From: Thermoanaerobaculia bacterium
GTDB lineage: Bacteria > Acidobacteriota > Thermoanaerobaculia > Multivoradales > J023
Direction: 5' to 3'
NCBI GenBank assembly: GCA_030431255.1
Contig: JAUIJL010000022.1
Location: 83,583 to 147,582, forward strand
Length of the DNA: 64,000 nucleotides
How positions within the stretch are numbered: the first letter of the stretch is position 1; every line of letters begins with the position of its first letter. Made by a program: the position numbers and the translations under genes. The notes beneath the pieces are model-generated. The model worked only from the letters and a program-made list of their open reading frames with translations, was not told where the DNA came from and ran no database searches. This document shows positions 42,579 to 50,841 of this stretch, one piece after another.

Positions 42579-43592
42579 ATGAGATTCAGGGCCAAACCAT
42601 CGTTATTCGGAGCCGCGATCACCGCCGCCCTCCTGCTGTTGACGGCCCTACCGCCCGTCGCGGCCCAAGATGCGGTGAGGATGGCGATGGAAGCCTTCGA
42701 CACCGAGGCTCAAATCGAGGTTCGCGGCCTGAGCCCGTCTCAAGCAGAGCCCGCGATTCGCGCGGCGCTGGCCGAGATCTACGGAATCCAACAGTTGCTC
42801 GACCCTGCCCAAACCGAGGGTTTCGGAGTCGCCTTCCTGGAAGCCAACGCCGGCAAATGGACGACCGTCGACCCGAGGCTCGGCGAGCTACTGGCCAGAG
42901 GCTTACAGTACTGCCTCTGGTCCGGCGGCTCCTACAGCCCCTTAGGCGGTGAGCTCGAGCGGCTGTGGAAGCTTCGAGATCAAACCGGCGAAGGCCCTGA
43001 GCCGTCGGATCTGCACCGCGCCGTGCAGCGGGCGGAATGCGAGCGTTTAGAGGTGGAAACCGGCTCCTCGATCCGTGTTCGAATCCCCGAAGGCAGCAAG
43101 ATCGCCACCTCTAGCATCGAGAAGGGGTTCGCCATCGACAAGGCCTTCGAGACCCTGCTGCGCCACGGCGCCACCAACGCATTCGTTGAGATCGGACACG
43201 TGGTCCGAGGAGTGGGTGGAGGCCCCGACGGCAACGGCTGGTTGGTGGCGGTTCCAGGGCATCGCAAGACCCGCGACCCTCTGGACCAATTCTGGCTGGC
43301 CAACCAAAGCCTGGCGGTGGTTCGAAAAGGCAAAGGGCGACGACTCGATCACCGCAAGGGCGTTCCCAGCATCGGGGTAGTGCAAATCGCCTCGGTTTCC
43401 GAGCTGGCCATCGACACCGAGATTCTGGCCCACCTCCTATTCGTGGTCGGCTCTCCCGAAGGCCAACGCCTGTTGGGTTATTTGAATCCGAGACCCTCGG
43501 TGTTTTGGCTTCTCGGCAACGATGTCGGGACCCCCCTGGAATCCCAATACCATTGGTCCCAGCTCTCCCGTCCCCGAAGGCCGAGCTTCTAG
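42579..43592 (+). CDS. ApbE-like protein with signal peptide, motifs degenerate
   Basis: From the ATG at 42579 the 337-residue protein has a signal peptide (FGAAITAALLLLTALPPVAAQD). The core follows the ApbE (FAD:protein FMN transferase) order: IEVRGLSPSQAEPAIRAALAEIYGIQQLLD, a central KGFAIDKAFETLLRHGATNAFVEIGHVVRGVGG and a late SELAIDTEILAHLLFVVGSPEGQRLL. The typical GGD after VEIG and the DPRTG motif are altered or missing. The flavin-transfer activity is therefore doubtful, and an FAD-binding or structural role is possible. Its start lies 67 bases past the GGDEF gene. Confidence 0.65.
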   Translation: MRFRAKPSLFGAAITAALLLLTALPPVAAQDAVRMAMEAFDTEAQIEVRGLSPSQAEPAIRAALAEIYGIQQLLDPAQTEGFGVAFLEANAGKWTTVDPRLGELLARGLQYCLWSGGSYSPLGGELERLWKLRDQTGEGPEPSDLHRAVQRAECERLEVETGSSIRVRIPEGSKIATSSIEKGFAIDKAFETLLRHGATNAFVEIGHVVRGVGGGPDGNGWLVAVPGHRKTRDPLDQFWLANQSLAVVRKGKGRRLDHRKGVPSIGVVQIASVSELAIDTEILAHLLFVVGSPEGQRLLGYLNPRPSVFWLLGNDVGTPLESQYHWSQLSRPRRPSF

Positions 43593-43934
43593 CCGCCACT
43601 CTCAATCGATCGGTTCAATCGATCGGTCGTCACCCAACCGATCCGCAGTCGTCCCCGCTGAGCCGAGAAGCACCACTTGGCTGCGCCGCCATTCGTCCGG
43701 CCGGTCGGTCGGGAATCACGCCAAAAACGACGACAAACCGAGAGGATTGGCGCGCCGTTCAACTCCACGGCGAACTGCAAATCAAAATCTGAACACTCTT
43801 TTCGTACAATCTCCGGCTGCCCCTACACTGTCCAATGCTCGAACGACGCTGATCCATCTCGGTGCATCCGAGAACGGACCCGAAACAGCGGCCAACAGAC
43901 TTTGCAATGGTGGACTCTGCAAGGGAGATTCAGG
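43593..43934. other. Intergenic region before the small coiled-coil gene
   Basis: This 342-base region contains a 13-bp tandem duplication (TCAATCGATCGGT, 43602-43627) and a possible -10 box TACAAT (43805-43810) with no convincing -35 box. Track ORFs here are composed of shadow-like sequence. Nothing else is apparent. Confidence 0.45.
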
Positions 43935-44192
43935 GTGACTACGGTGTCCGATATCGGCAATGGGCTCGATGTCCTGGCCGAAATTCTAGAACGATGGGAG
44001 CGCAAGCTGCGCCAGCTGACCGAAGAGCTGGAAGGGGCCGAATATGCGGCCGAGACCGACGAGGCGCTGAATTTGGAGGCGGTGGTCCAGAGTCGCATCT
44101 CCGCTGCCCTCGACGACGAGATGCGACCCGTGATCGAAACATTGAAAGACCTCGCGAGCTTGATCGAGAAGGAAAACCCCAAACCCAATTGA
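43935..44192 (+). CDS. Small acidic helical protein of unknown function
   Basis: The track ORF begins at 43677, but the GTG at 43935 has a GGGAG site seven bases upstream and begins the well-behaved part (VTTVSDIGNGLDVLAEILERWERKL). The 85-residue product is almost entirely helical, with heptad-like spacing and many Glu, suggesting a short coiled coil. It has no signal peptide and no motif I know. A strong two-way terminator follows. Confidence 0.6.
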   Translation: MTTVSDIGNGLDVLAEILERWERKLRQLTEELEGAEYAAETDEALNLEAVVQSRISAALDDEMRPVIETLKDLASLIEKENPKPN

Positions 44193-44214
44193 GCTCGCGA
44201 GTCAGCTGGGCAAG

Positions 44215-44243
44215 AAAAAAGGGCGCCGTTCAGGCGCCCTTTT
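44215..44243. terminator. Bidirectional rho-independent terminator
   Basis: GGGCGCC-GTTCA-GGCGCCC (44221-44239) is a perfect 7-bp GC stem, preceded by six A and followed by TTTT, so it can end transcripts of both the small plus-strand gene and the minus-strand gltA. Confidence 0.9.
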
Positions 44244-44280
44244 CCTTCGGCTCGCGATCCCCGGGGACCAGCCCGCTCGA

Positions 44281-45555
44281 TCACCGCTCGGCAAGTGGAA
44301 CGAACTCACGCTCCGTTGCACCAACGTAGATCTGGCGAGGTCGGTTGATCCGCGCACTGGGATCACGGCGCAGCTCTTTCCAATGGGCCAGCCAGCCCGG
44401 CATTCTGCCCAAGGCGAACATCACCGTGAACATATTCACCGGAATGCCCATGGCGCTGTAGATGATGCCGCTGTAGAAATCCACGTTGGGATAGAGGCGC
44501 CGCTCCACAAAGTACTCGTCCTCCAGGGCAACCCGCTCGAGGTTTTTGGCGATTTCCAGCAACGGATCGTCGATGCCCAGCTCTTCGAGCACATCGTCGG
44601 CCGCCTTCTTGAGGATCCGAGCGCGGGGATCGAAGTTCTTGTAGACCCGGTGGCCGAAACCCATGAGGCGGAAGTTGTCGTCCTTATCTTTGGCCTTGTC
44701 GACGAACTTTTGGTAGCCGCCGCCGTCGTCCTGGATCATGCGCAGCATCTCGATCACCTTCTGGTTGGCCCCACCGTGGAGGGGGCCCCAAAGGGCGCAG
44801 ATGCCGGCGGCGATCGACGCATAGATGTTCGCACCGGAAGAGCCCACCATGCGAACCGTGGAGGTCGAGCAATTCTGCTCATGATCGGCGTGCAGAATGA
44901 GCAACATGTTGAGCGCCCGCTCCAACACCGGATTCACCTCGTAGGGCTCGGCCGGAACGGCGAACATCATATTCAAGAAACGGGCCGTGTAGGAAAGGTC
45001 GTTTCGCGGATACATGAACGGTTGGCCGATGGACTTCTTATAAGAGAAAGCCGCGATGGTGATCGCCTTGGCCAGCAACCGCGTGATGTTGAGGTCCAGG
45101 TTTGCTTCGAGATTCGCGCCCGGATAATAGGAGGATAGTGAAGCCACCATCGAGGAGAGGATCGCCATGGGATGGGCCGTGGGCGGGTATCCCTCGAAGA
45201 ACTTCTTCATGTCCTCGTGCAACATGCTGTGGTAGGTCAGCCCTTCGTCGAATTCCTCCAGCTCGGAGGCGGTGGGCAAATCCCCATTGAGCAAAAGGTA
45301 GGAAATCTCGGAGAACGTGGCCTCTTCGGCAATGGCCTCGATGGGATATCCACGATAGCGCAGGATGCCTTTCTCTCCGTCGATGAAGGTGATGCCGCTG
45401 GTGCAGCTGCCGGTGTTGCCGTAGCCCGGGTCGAGGGTGATGCCTTTCGATTGGGCGCGCAGCTTGCTGATGTCGATTCCTACCTCGCCCTCCGATCCGA
45501 CCACGGTCGGTAACTCATACTCCTTGCCGTCAAACTGCAGCTTGGCTGAGGCCAT
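44281..45555 (-). CDS. gltA: Citrate synthase
   Basis: The 424-residue enzyme has the type II pattern: N-terminal beta region, then HADHEQNCSTSTVRMVGSSG (His of the oxaloacetate site), GPLHGGANQ (catalytic His) and FGHRVYKNFDPRA. It condenses acetyl-CoA and oxaloacetate in the TCA cycle. It stands alone between the terminator at 44221 and a 193-base upstream gap that should contain its promoter. Confidence 0.97.
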   Translation of the reverse strand: MASAKLQFDGKEYELPTVVGSEGEVGIDISKLRAQSKGITLDPGYGNTGSCTSGITFIDGEKGILRYRGYPIEAIAEEATFSEISYLLLNGDLPTASELEEFDEGLTYHSMLHEDMKKFFEGYPPTAHPMAILSSMVASLSSYYPGANLEANLDLNITRLLAKAITIAAFSYKKSIGQPFMYPRNDLSYTARFLNMMFAVPAEPYEVNPVLERALNMLLILHADHEQNCSTSTVRMVGSSGANIYASIAAGICALWGPLHGGANQKVIEMLRMIQDDGGGYQKFVDKAKDKDDNFRLMGFGHRVYKNFDPRARILKKAADDVLEELGIDDPLLEIAKNLERVALEDEYFVERRLYPNVDFYSGIIYSAMGIPVNMFTVMFALGRMPGWLAHWKELRRDPSARINRPRQIYVGATEREFVPLAER

Positions 45556-45748
45556 CTGTATCTCCTAATGTCGAAATCGACACAACTTGCATTGAAGCGG
45601 AATGTACCGCGCGCTGGGGGCGAGCGACGGGCCGCCCAGTGAAGAGCTTGGACGCGCGCGGCGCGTAGAGGGCCTGCCGGATGTAGACACACAGCTTAGC
45701 TGGTGGATTTCAAGGGACTTTCCGGGGGCCGCACCGAATAGCGGAAGT

Positions 45749-46432
45749 TTATCCTTTTGTCGAGTCTAGTCGCAAGAAATTGCCCTGCCGCAAAGCGGCA
45801 TCGGCGATCCACTCCCGGGCACGATCTAAATCTTCAGGGTGATTGAGGTTCGAGAAGAGGGCACTGGACCCGAGAGCCCCCGTCCCTCGAGCATCGAGCC
45901 AATCGTCGAGCCAATCTCGACTATGAATTCGACGCACATCGAGACCCGGATTCCCCTCCGCTAGATCCCGTAGGGAATATTTTCCCCGAGCAGCCCGCTC
46001 TTTCAGATGCCGAAGGGCCTCGGCCCGGTATATAGCACAAGCCGGCTCAAGCCCCCGGTCCGTGATCGGCACCACCCAGTCTCCGGATTGCCACGACAAG
46101 AAATGCAGGAAGGCCGCCGGCACGAAGGGTTGATCGCAAGCCAGTGTCAGCAGTGGGCGCCCCGGCATGTGCTCGGCCGCCCCCAATAGACCCGCCACCG
46201 GACCGGCTCCGGGGCCGTCGCTCACGGAGACGGCGCCCGGCAGCAGCCCGCGACCGGCATCGGCCACCAGCCACGTCTCACAGACTGCGGATATACGGTC
46301 CGCTGCCCATTGCAGCAGACCTCTTCCGTCGCCGAAGGGCAAGCTGACGAAATTCTTGTCGCGCCCCATACGTCGCGACTGCCCTCCGGCTAGGATCACG
46401 CCGACCACAGGTGGGTTGGACGATCGGCTCAC
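45749..46432 (-). CDS. mobA: Molybdenum cofactor guanylyltransferase
   Basis: The start is a GTG at 46432 overlapping the stop of the cold-shock gene (GTGA). The 227-residue nucleotidyltransferase has VGVILAGGQSRRMGRDKNFV at the N-terminus, the signature for binding GTP, and TLACDQPFVPAAFL with the catalytic Asp. It adds GMP to molybdopterin, producing the bis-MGD cofactor needed by DMSO reductase-family enzymes such as that at 24522-27449. Its coupling to a cold-shock protein gene is unexpected. Confidence 0.93.
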   Translation of the reverse strand: MSRSSNPPVVGVILAGGQSRRMGRDKNFVSLPFGDGRGLLQWAADRISAVCETWLVADAGRGLLPGAVSVSDGPGAGPVAGLLGAAEHMPGRPLLTLACDQPFVPAAFLHFLSWQSGDWVVPITDRGLEPACAIYRAEALRHLKERAARGKYSLRDLAEGNPGLDVRRIHSRDWLDDWLDARGTGALGSSALFSNLNHPEDLDRAREWIADAALRQGNFLRLDSTKG

Positions 46433-46815
46433 AGGGGGACGACTCGATGGGCGAACGGACCTCCCGGCCCGACGGCTTTTTCGAAACGCACGCGATCCCC
46501 CGAAGCCAACGGCTTCCGGGTCACGACGTTGGAATGGTGGACGAAGATCTCCCTTTCGGTCTCACCACAGGCCGTCGGCCGGTTCCGAGAAACCTCCTCG
46601 ACACACGAAGGCATTTCAACAGGAGAATTCTCGATGAAGCCGTAGCCCTTGGCCGGGCTGAACCACTTGACGACCCCTACCGAGGTGCGGCCGGCTGAGG
46701 TGCGGCCGGCTGAGGTGCGGCCGGCTGAGGTGCGGCCGGCTGAGGTGCGGCCGGCTGAGGTGCTGCTGGATAGCGGCTCCGCGCGCGACGGACAGTGGTT
46801 GGGCGTTGCGGTCAT
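46429..46815 (-). CDS. Cold-shock domain protein with repeats and a loop insertion
   Basis: From the ATG at 46815 the protein has 128 residues. The first 25 are Ser/Pro-rich, then come five copies of TSAGR from a 15-bp tandem repeat. After these the cold-shock fold starts, GVVKWFSPAKGYGFIEN, which includes RNP1 (KGYGFIE). RNP2 (IFVHHSNV) appears about 27 residues later instead of the usual 6-8. The inserted stretch (PVEMPSCVEEVSRNRPTACG) breaks the loop joining the two nucleic-acid motifs. The ending FEKAVGPGGPFAHRVVPL is normal. Translation is coupled to mobA. Confidence 0.8.
   Translation of the reverse strand: MTATPNHCPSRAEPLSSSTSAGRTSAGRTSAGRTSAGRTSAGRTSVGVVKWFSPAKGYGFIENSPVEMPSCVEEVSRNRPTACGETEREIFVHHSNVVTRKPLASGDRVRFEKAVGPGGPFAHRVVPL
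46682..46756 (+). repeat. 15-bp tandem repeat, five units, in the cold-shock gene
   Basis: GAGGTGCGGCCGGCT is repeated five times without change, followed by a degenerate sixth unit. It encodes (TSAGR)5 on the minus strand. The perfect identity implies recent expansion, and copy number is probably variable. Confidence 0.95.
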
Positions 46816-46920
46816 GGTGATGTCCTCTGAATTCGGTCGCTGACTAGACAACGACCCTGCCTCTTCCAACAAGCCACCGGACCTCGGTATTTCAGTCGAC
46901 GTTTTCCGCACACACGAACA

Positions 46921-46947
46921 AAGCCCGCCGTTGGGAACGGCGGGCTT
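46921..46947 (-). terminator. Rho-independent-like hairpin after the tRNA-Leu gene
   Basis: AAGCCCGCCGTT-GGG-AACGGCGGGCTT is a perfect 12-bp stem with a 3-base loop. It lies after the 3' end of the tRNA on the minus strand and upstream of the cold-shock gene. The T-run is short, so efficiency is uncertain. Confidence 0.8.
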
Positions 46948-47014
46948 AAATATGCAGCTGGGTGGTGAGCTCCGGCTGCGAAGGTCTGGCGGAAGACCTG
47001 ATGTTGGGAAGTAT

Positions 47015-47101
47015 TGGTGCCGAAGGTCGGACTCGAACCGACACGGGTTTTACCCCACACGGCCCTCAACCGTGCGCGTCTACCAATTCCGCCACTTCGG
47101 C
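47015..47101 (-). tRNA. tRNA-Leu (anticodon GAG)
   Basis: On the minus strand the acceptor arm GCCGAAG pairs with CTTCGGC, followed by A and an encoded CCA. The anticodon arm CACGG-TTGAGGG-CCGTG gives GAG, reading CUC/CUU. A long variable arm (about 15 bases) and GGTTCGAGTCC in the T arm confirm a class II leucine tRNA. It lies downstream of secG, a common position for tRNA-Leu. Confidence 0.97.
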
Positions 47102-47141
47102 GAGGAGCGAGATTCTATTCAGAAGCCAGTGAGCTTGGCAA

Positions 47142-47178
47142 GCAAAAAGGCGGGAATTTTTACCTCCCGCCTTTTTGC
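47142..47178 (-). terminator. Terminator between secG and tRNA-Leu
   Basis: GCAAAAAGGCGGGA and TCCCGCCTTTTTGC are perfect 14-bp reverse complements around a 9-base loop, with a T5 run in the arm. It would end the gap-pgk-tpiA-secG transcript. Confidence 0.85.
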
Positions 47179-47204
47179 CGGCGAGTCACCGGATCGGCTC
47201 GCGA

Positions 47205-47275
47205 TCAGCCGTTTGGCGGTCAGCCGTTTGGCGGTCAGCCGTCCGACTCAGCCGTTTGGCGGTCAGCCGTCCGAC
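47205..47275 (+). repeat. 13/15-bp tandem repeats at the 3' end of secG
   Basis: The units TCAGCCGTTTGGCGG (15) and TCAGCCGTCCGAC (13) alternate in the order 15-15-13-15-13. The secG stop lies within the last 13-mer, so repeat change can alter the protein's end and the terminator distance. Confidence 0.9.
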
Positions 47276-47778
47276 TCAGCCGGCTCGGCCGTCGCATCGT
47301 CGGCGCCAGGATCATCGGCGGGTGCCGGCTCCGGCGTGTCGGGGGAGTCCCCGGCAGTCGTCTCGGCTTCGCCGGCATCGGCTGCGCCGGTATCGTCGAC
47401 CACTGCGTCATCGCCGGCCACGGCGTCGTCGGCAGCAGGCTCTTCGCCTTCGACGTCCGTGGGCAGCGCACCCTCGGCTTCCTCGACCGCCTGCTCGGCC
47501 TCAGCCGTTGCGGCGGCTTCGGGCAGGTCGCTGAAGACCTCACTGCTGTCCTCACGGGTTTGCAACACACCGATGAAGAGCGTGGTGACGATGAAGGCAA
47601 TGAACGAGCCGACCGTCATCTTGTGCAGAACGGTCGCGGCACCTCGGGCGCCAAACGCGGTCTGGGTGCCACCGCCGCCGAAAACGGAAAGGTCGGCACC
47701 TTTGCCTTGTTGTAGAAGAACCACGGCGATCAAGAAAAAGCAGATCAACACGTGGAGCGTGTAAACCAAGAAAGTCAT
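47263..47778 (-). CDS. secG: Preprotein translocase subunit SecG with long acidic tail
   Basis: The first 75 residues are normal SecG: helix LVYTLHVLICFFLIAVVLLQQGKGADL, the GGGGTQTAFGARG loop and a second helix (GSFIAFIVTTLFIGVL). A tail of about 95 residues made almost only of Ala, Glu, Asp, Pro and Thr follows, more than doubling the family length. SecG assists SecYE in protein export. The gene follows tpiA after 68 bases, the classical gap-pgk-tpiA-secG order. Confidence 0.93.
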   Translation of the reverse strand: MTFLVYTLHVLICFFLIAVVLLQQGKGADLSVFGGGGTQTAFGARGAATVLHKMTVGSFIAFIVTTLFIGVLQTREDSSEVFSDLPEAAATAEAEQAVEEAEGALPTDVEGEEPAADDAVAGDDAVVDDTGAADAGEAETTAGDSPDTPEPAPADDPGADDATAEPAESDG

Positions 47779-47846
47779 GTCGGTTTTCCTCCGGAGTCGT
47801 CACCCGCGAATCGGGCGACCTGGCGTGGCCCAGGGACAGAAATTCC

Positions 47847-48632
47847 CTAGGGCGCGGAGCGGGCGCAAGAGCGCATCATAGCCGAGAATTTTTCTGAGTC
47901 AAGACTTGCGCCGCCGACTAGGAAGCCGTCGATATCGTTTTCGGCGTAGAGCTCGTCCACATTTTCGGGTTTGGCCGAGCCTCCATAGAGGATTCTGACC
48001 TGGGATGCCCGCTCTGCGCCGAGCATGTCACCCAACAAGCGACGCAGGAAGGCATGGGCCTCCTGGGCCATCTCCGGAGTCGCGGTCTCTCCCGTGCCGA
48101 TGGCCCAAACCGGCTCGTAGGCGAGCTCGAAGCTTCCGGAAGATCCGTCGAGCGCGGCGGTAACTTGACGCTTCAGCACGTCGAGGGTCTGCCCCTGGGA
48201 CCGCTCCTCACGGGTCTCGCCGACACAGACCAAGGGAATCAGGCCCGCCTCTTGAGCGGCCTTGACCTTGAGACCGATCCATTCGTCGGACTCGCCGTGA
48301 TCTCGACGTCGCTCACTATGGCCGCACAGCACCCAGGAACAGCCGGCGTCGACGAGCTGGGCCGCCGAAACGTCACCGGTGTGGGCGCCTGACGCTTTCG
48401 GATGCACATCTTGGCCACCCACGGACGCGACGCCGCCGGCAAGGCCCGCGGCTACCGTGTCCAAAAGGGGAAACGAGGGGAAGACCAACACCTCTACGCG
48501 GTCGGCTGAGACGCGATCGGCCGGGGCGCGGTCGGCCTCATTCAGACCGCGCAGCTGCTCACAGAAGGACGCGGCCTCGGCGCGCAGCATATTCATTTTC
48601 CAATTGGCGGCGAGAATCGGTGTTCGAGCCAT
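47847..48632 (-). CDS. tpiA: Triosephosphate isomerase
   Basis: From the ATG at 48632 (the track uses a TTG six bases earlier) the enzyme has 261 residues. Catalytic residues are visible: Lys in AANWKMN, His in LCGHSERR, Glu in AYEPVWAIGTG, and the phosphate loop GGSAKPEN. A short repeat, ADRAPADRVSADRVE, encoded by 15-bp units, is inserted after the first helix (about residues 35-48). It interconverts DHAP and GAP and follows pgk after two bases. Confidence 0.96.
   Translation of the reverse strand: MARTPILAANWKMNMLRAEAASFCEQLRGLNEADRAPADRVSADRVEVLVFPSFPLLDTVAAGLAGGVASVGGQDVHPKASGAHTGDVSAAQLVDAGCSWVLCGHSERRRDHGESDEWIGLKVKAAQEAGLIPLVCVGETREERSQGQTLDVLKRQVTAALDGSSGSFELAYEPVWAIGTGETATPEMAQEAHAFLRRLLGDMLGAERASQVRILYGGSAKPENVDELYAENDIDGFLVGGASLDSEKFSAMMRSCARSAP
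48499..48543 (+). repeat. 15-bp degenerate repeat inside tpiA (3 units)
   Basis: Units GCGGTCGGCTGAGAC, GCGATCGGCCGGGGC and GCGGTCGGCCTCATT encode the repeated ADR(V/A) residues. The first, rotated, is CTGAGACGCGATCGGC, 12 of 16 identical to the cold-shock gene unit CTGAGGTGCGGCCGGC. Confidence 0.65.
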
Positions 48633-48634
48633 GA

Positions 48635-49834
48635 TCAACCTTCCCCTTTCGAAAGGGCTACCACGCCCGGAAGCGTTTTGCCGGCCAACAAATCCAGGGA
48701 CGCGCCACCGCCGGTAGACACATGGCTGAGCTGCCCGGCCAACCCGGCGCGACGTACCGCGGCCACGGTTTCACCGCCGCCGATCACGGTGAATCCGCTG
48801 CATTGTTTCAACCCCTCGGCCACCGCCGACGTTCCCGCGTCGAACGGCGGTTTTTCGAATACGCCCAGCGGGCCGTTCCAGAAAAGAGTGCCCGCGTCGG
48901 CACAAGCTTCCACAAAGGCCTGGCGAGTCTGCTCGCCGACGTCCACCGCCAGAGTGCCCGCGGGAATGGCATCCGCGGCCACGGTCTCCACCTGCGTGGG
49001 ATGGGCAAAGTCGTCGGTCACGACCACATCCGTGGGCAGCAGAACCCGGGTCTTGCCGGCTTCAGCCCGACGCAGGATGTCGCCCGCGAGCTCCACCCGT
49101 TCCTTTTCCACCAATGAGCTCGCCATGTCGAAACCGCGAGCGGCGAGGAACGTGTTGGCCATGCCGCCGCCCAGCAACAATACGTCGAGACGCGGCAGCA
49201 GATTCTCCAGGGTGTCGATTTTGCCCTCGATTTTGGCGCCGCCCAAAATGCCGACGAACGGGCGTTTCGGCGATTCCAACAGTGAGCCCAAGGCTTCCAC
49301 CTCACGGGCCAGCAGTCGCCCCGCCGCCTTGGCCGGAATCCGCTCCGCCAGGCCCACCACCGAGGCATGGGCTCGGTGGGCGGTGCCGAAGGCGTCGAGC
49401 ACGAAGGTGTCCGCAAGCGACGCCAGCTCGTCGGCGAAATCGGGATCGTTCTGGGTCTCCCCGGCATGGAAACGCAGGTTCTCCAACAGCAAGAGGTCGC
49501 CGTTCTTCAACGCCGACACCGCCGTCTGAGCCGCCTCGCCGACACAATCCTCGGCGAAAGCCACGGGTTTGCCGATCAAGCCGGAGAGCGTGGACACCAC
49601 GGGCCTCAAGCTGAATTCCGGCTTGGGCTCGCCTTTGGGCCGACCGCAGTGGGAGGCCAGAACTACCCGAGCTCCCGCCTCGACCAGCTCTCGTAGGGTC
49701 GGCAAGGCCTCTTCCAAGCGAGTGGCGTCGGCGACTTTGCCGTCGGCAAGGGGCACATTGAAATCGACCCGAACCAGCACTCGTTGACCGGAGATCTGTG
49801 AAGGCTCGAGGTCGTCTAGGGTTAAAAGACTCAT
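48635..49834 (-). CDS. pgk: Phosphoglycerate kinase
   Basis: The start at 49834 (ATG in an ATGA overlap with gap, AGGAG upstream) gives 399 residues. RVLVRVDFNVPLADGKV is the N-terminal signature, ASHCGRPKG binds 3-phosphoglycerate, GGAKIEGKIDTLENLL and the late GGGETVAAVRRAG form the nucleotide site. It transfers phosphate from 1,3-bisphosphoglycerate to ADP. It is translationally coupled to gap. Confidence 0.97.
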   Translation of the reverse strand: MSLLTLDDLEPSQISGQRVLVRVDFNVPLADGKVADATRLEEALPTLRELVEAGARVVLASHCGRPKGEPKPEFSLRPVVSTLSGLIGKPVAFAEDCVGEAAQTAVSALKNGDLLLLENLRFHAGETQNDPDFADELASLADTFVLDAFGTAHRAHASVVGLAERIPAKAAGRLLAREVEALGSLLESPKRPFVGILGGAKIEGKIDTLENLLPRLDVLLLGGGMANTFLAARGFDMASSLVEKERVELAGDILRRAEAGKTRVLLPTDVVVTDDFAHPTQVETVAADAIPAGTLAVDVGEQTRQAFVEACADAGTLFWNGPLGVFEKPPFDAGTSAVAEGLKQCSGFTVIGGGETVAAVRRAGLAGQLSHVSTGGGASLDLLAGKTLPGVVALSKGEG

Positions 49835-50841
49835 GGGAAGCTCTCTCCTATTTGGGTTACCAAATCCGCCAGGCGGTGGGCGTAACCCCATTCATTGTCA
49901 TACCAAGCTGTGACCCGAAGCATCGACGGGCCCACCCGTTGAATCAATCCGAGGTCGACGATCGCCGAATAGGGCTCGCCGATGTAGTCGCTCGAGACTA
50001 GGGGCTCATCGCTGACCGCCAACAACCCTTTGAGGCGTCCTTCAGCGGCCCCACGGAAGCTCGCGCACACCACCTCTTCGGTAATCGGCTTGCGCACCCG
50101 CACCACCAAATCCAAGAGGGCGACGTTGGCGGTCGGCACCCGCACGGCGATGCCCTCTATCCGCCCCCGCAAGCCCGGTAAAAGCTGCTGGGCCGCCCAC
50201 GGTGCCGCGGTGTGGGTGGGCACGATATTCACGGCCGCGGCCCGTCCCCGACGGGGGTCCGCGTGGTTGCCGTCGACCAGATTCTGATTCCCGGTGTAGC
50301 TGTGGACCTCGTTCATCAAGGCGTGCTCGACCCCGAATTCGCGATCGAGCACGTCCAATAAGAGCACGAGGCAATTCGTGGTGCACGACGCGTTGCTGAC
50401 CACATGGTGGAGCTCGGGATCGTAGACCGGTCCATCGAGCCCCCGGCACATCATCAGGTCCGCGTCCTCGGAAATGGCGCTGACCACAACTTTCTCGGGG
50501 CCATTCGGCCTCAAATGCGCCGCTGCCCGCGCCCGCGTAGTGGATGTCCCCGTGGCATCGACCACCAGCCGTGCACCGACGTCTTGCCAAGGAATGTCCG
50601 ACGGCTCCGGCTGCTGAAACACCTGCACGGGCCGATCGTCGAACATCAATCGATCCCCATCCACCTCTACCTTCGCCGCAAATCGGCCGTGGATGGAATC
50701 ACGTTTCAACAGACGGGCGAGGGTCGACGGATCGGCCAGATCGTTCACCGCCACGAGCTCGAGATCGTTCCGGAAGTGGGCGATGCGGGTCAGCGCTCGG
50801 CCGATGCGGCCAAGGCCGTTGATGGCAAAAGGAATCGGCAT
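49831..50841 (-). CDS. gap: Glyceraldehyde-3-phosphate dehydrogenase
   Basis: The 336-residue protein has the NAD site INGLGRIGRALTR, the catalytic SNASCTTNC, HSYTGNQNLVDG, and a late WYDNEWGYAHR. In the phosphate-binding segment the usual STGAAKA reads HTAAPWA, a noticeable departure, although neighbouring residues are standard. It heads the glycolytic gap-pgk-tpiA series and lies divergent to the histidine kinase gene across 338 bases. Confidence 0.95.
   Translation of the reverse strand: MPIPFAINGLGRIGRALTRIAHFRNDLELVAVNDLADPSTLARLLKRDSIHGRFAAKVEVDGDRLMFDDRPVQVFQQPEPSDIPWQDVGARLVVDATGTSTTRARAAAHLRPNGPEKVVVSAISEDADLMMCRGLDGPVYDPELHHVVSNASCTTNCLVLLLDVLDREFGVEHALMNEVHSYTGNQNLVDGNHADPRRGRAAAVNIVPTHTAAPWAAQQLLPGLRGRIEGIAVRVPTANVALLDLVVRVRKPITEEVVCASFRGAAEGRLKGLLAVSDEPLVSSDYIGEPYSAIVDLGLIQRVGPSMLRVTAWYDNEWGYAHRLADLVTQIGESFP

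Noticed and set aside
46682-46756. CRISPR array
   Set aside because: The units are contiguous 15-mers without spacers and lie in a reading frame.
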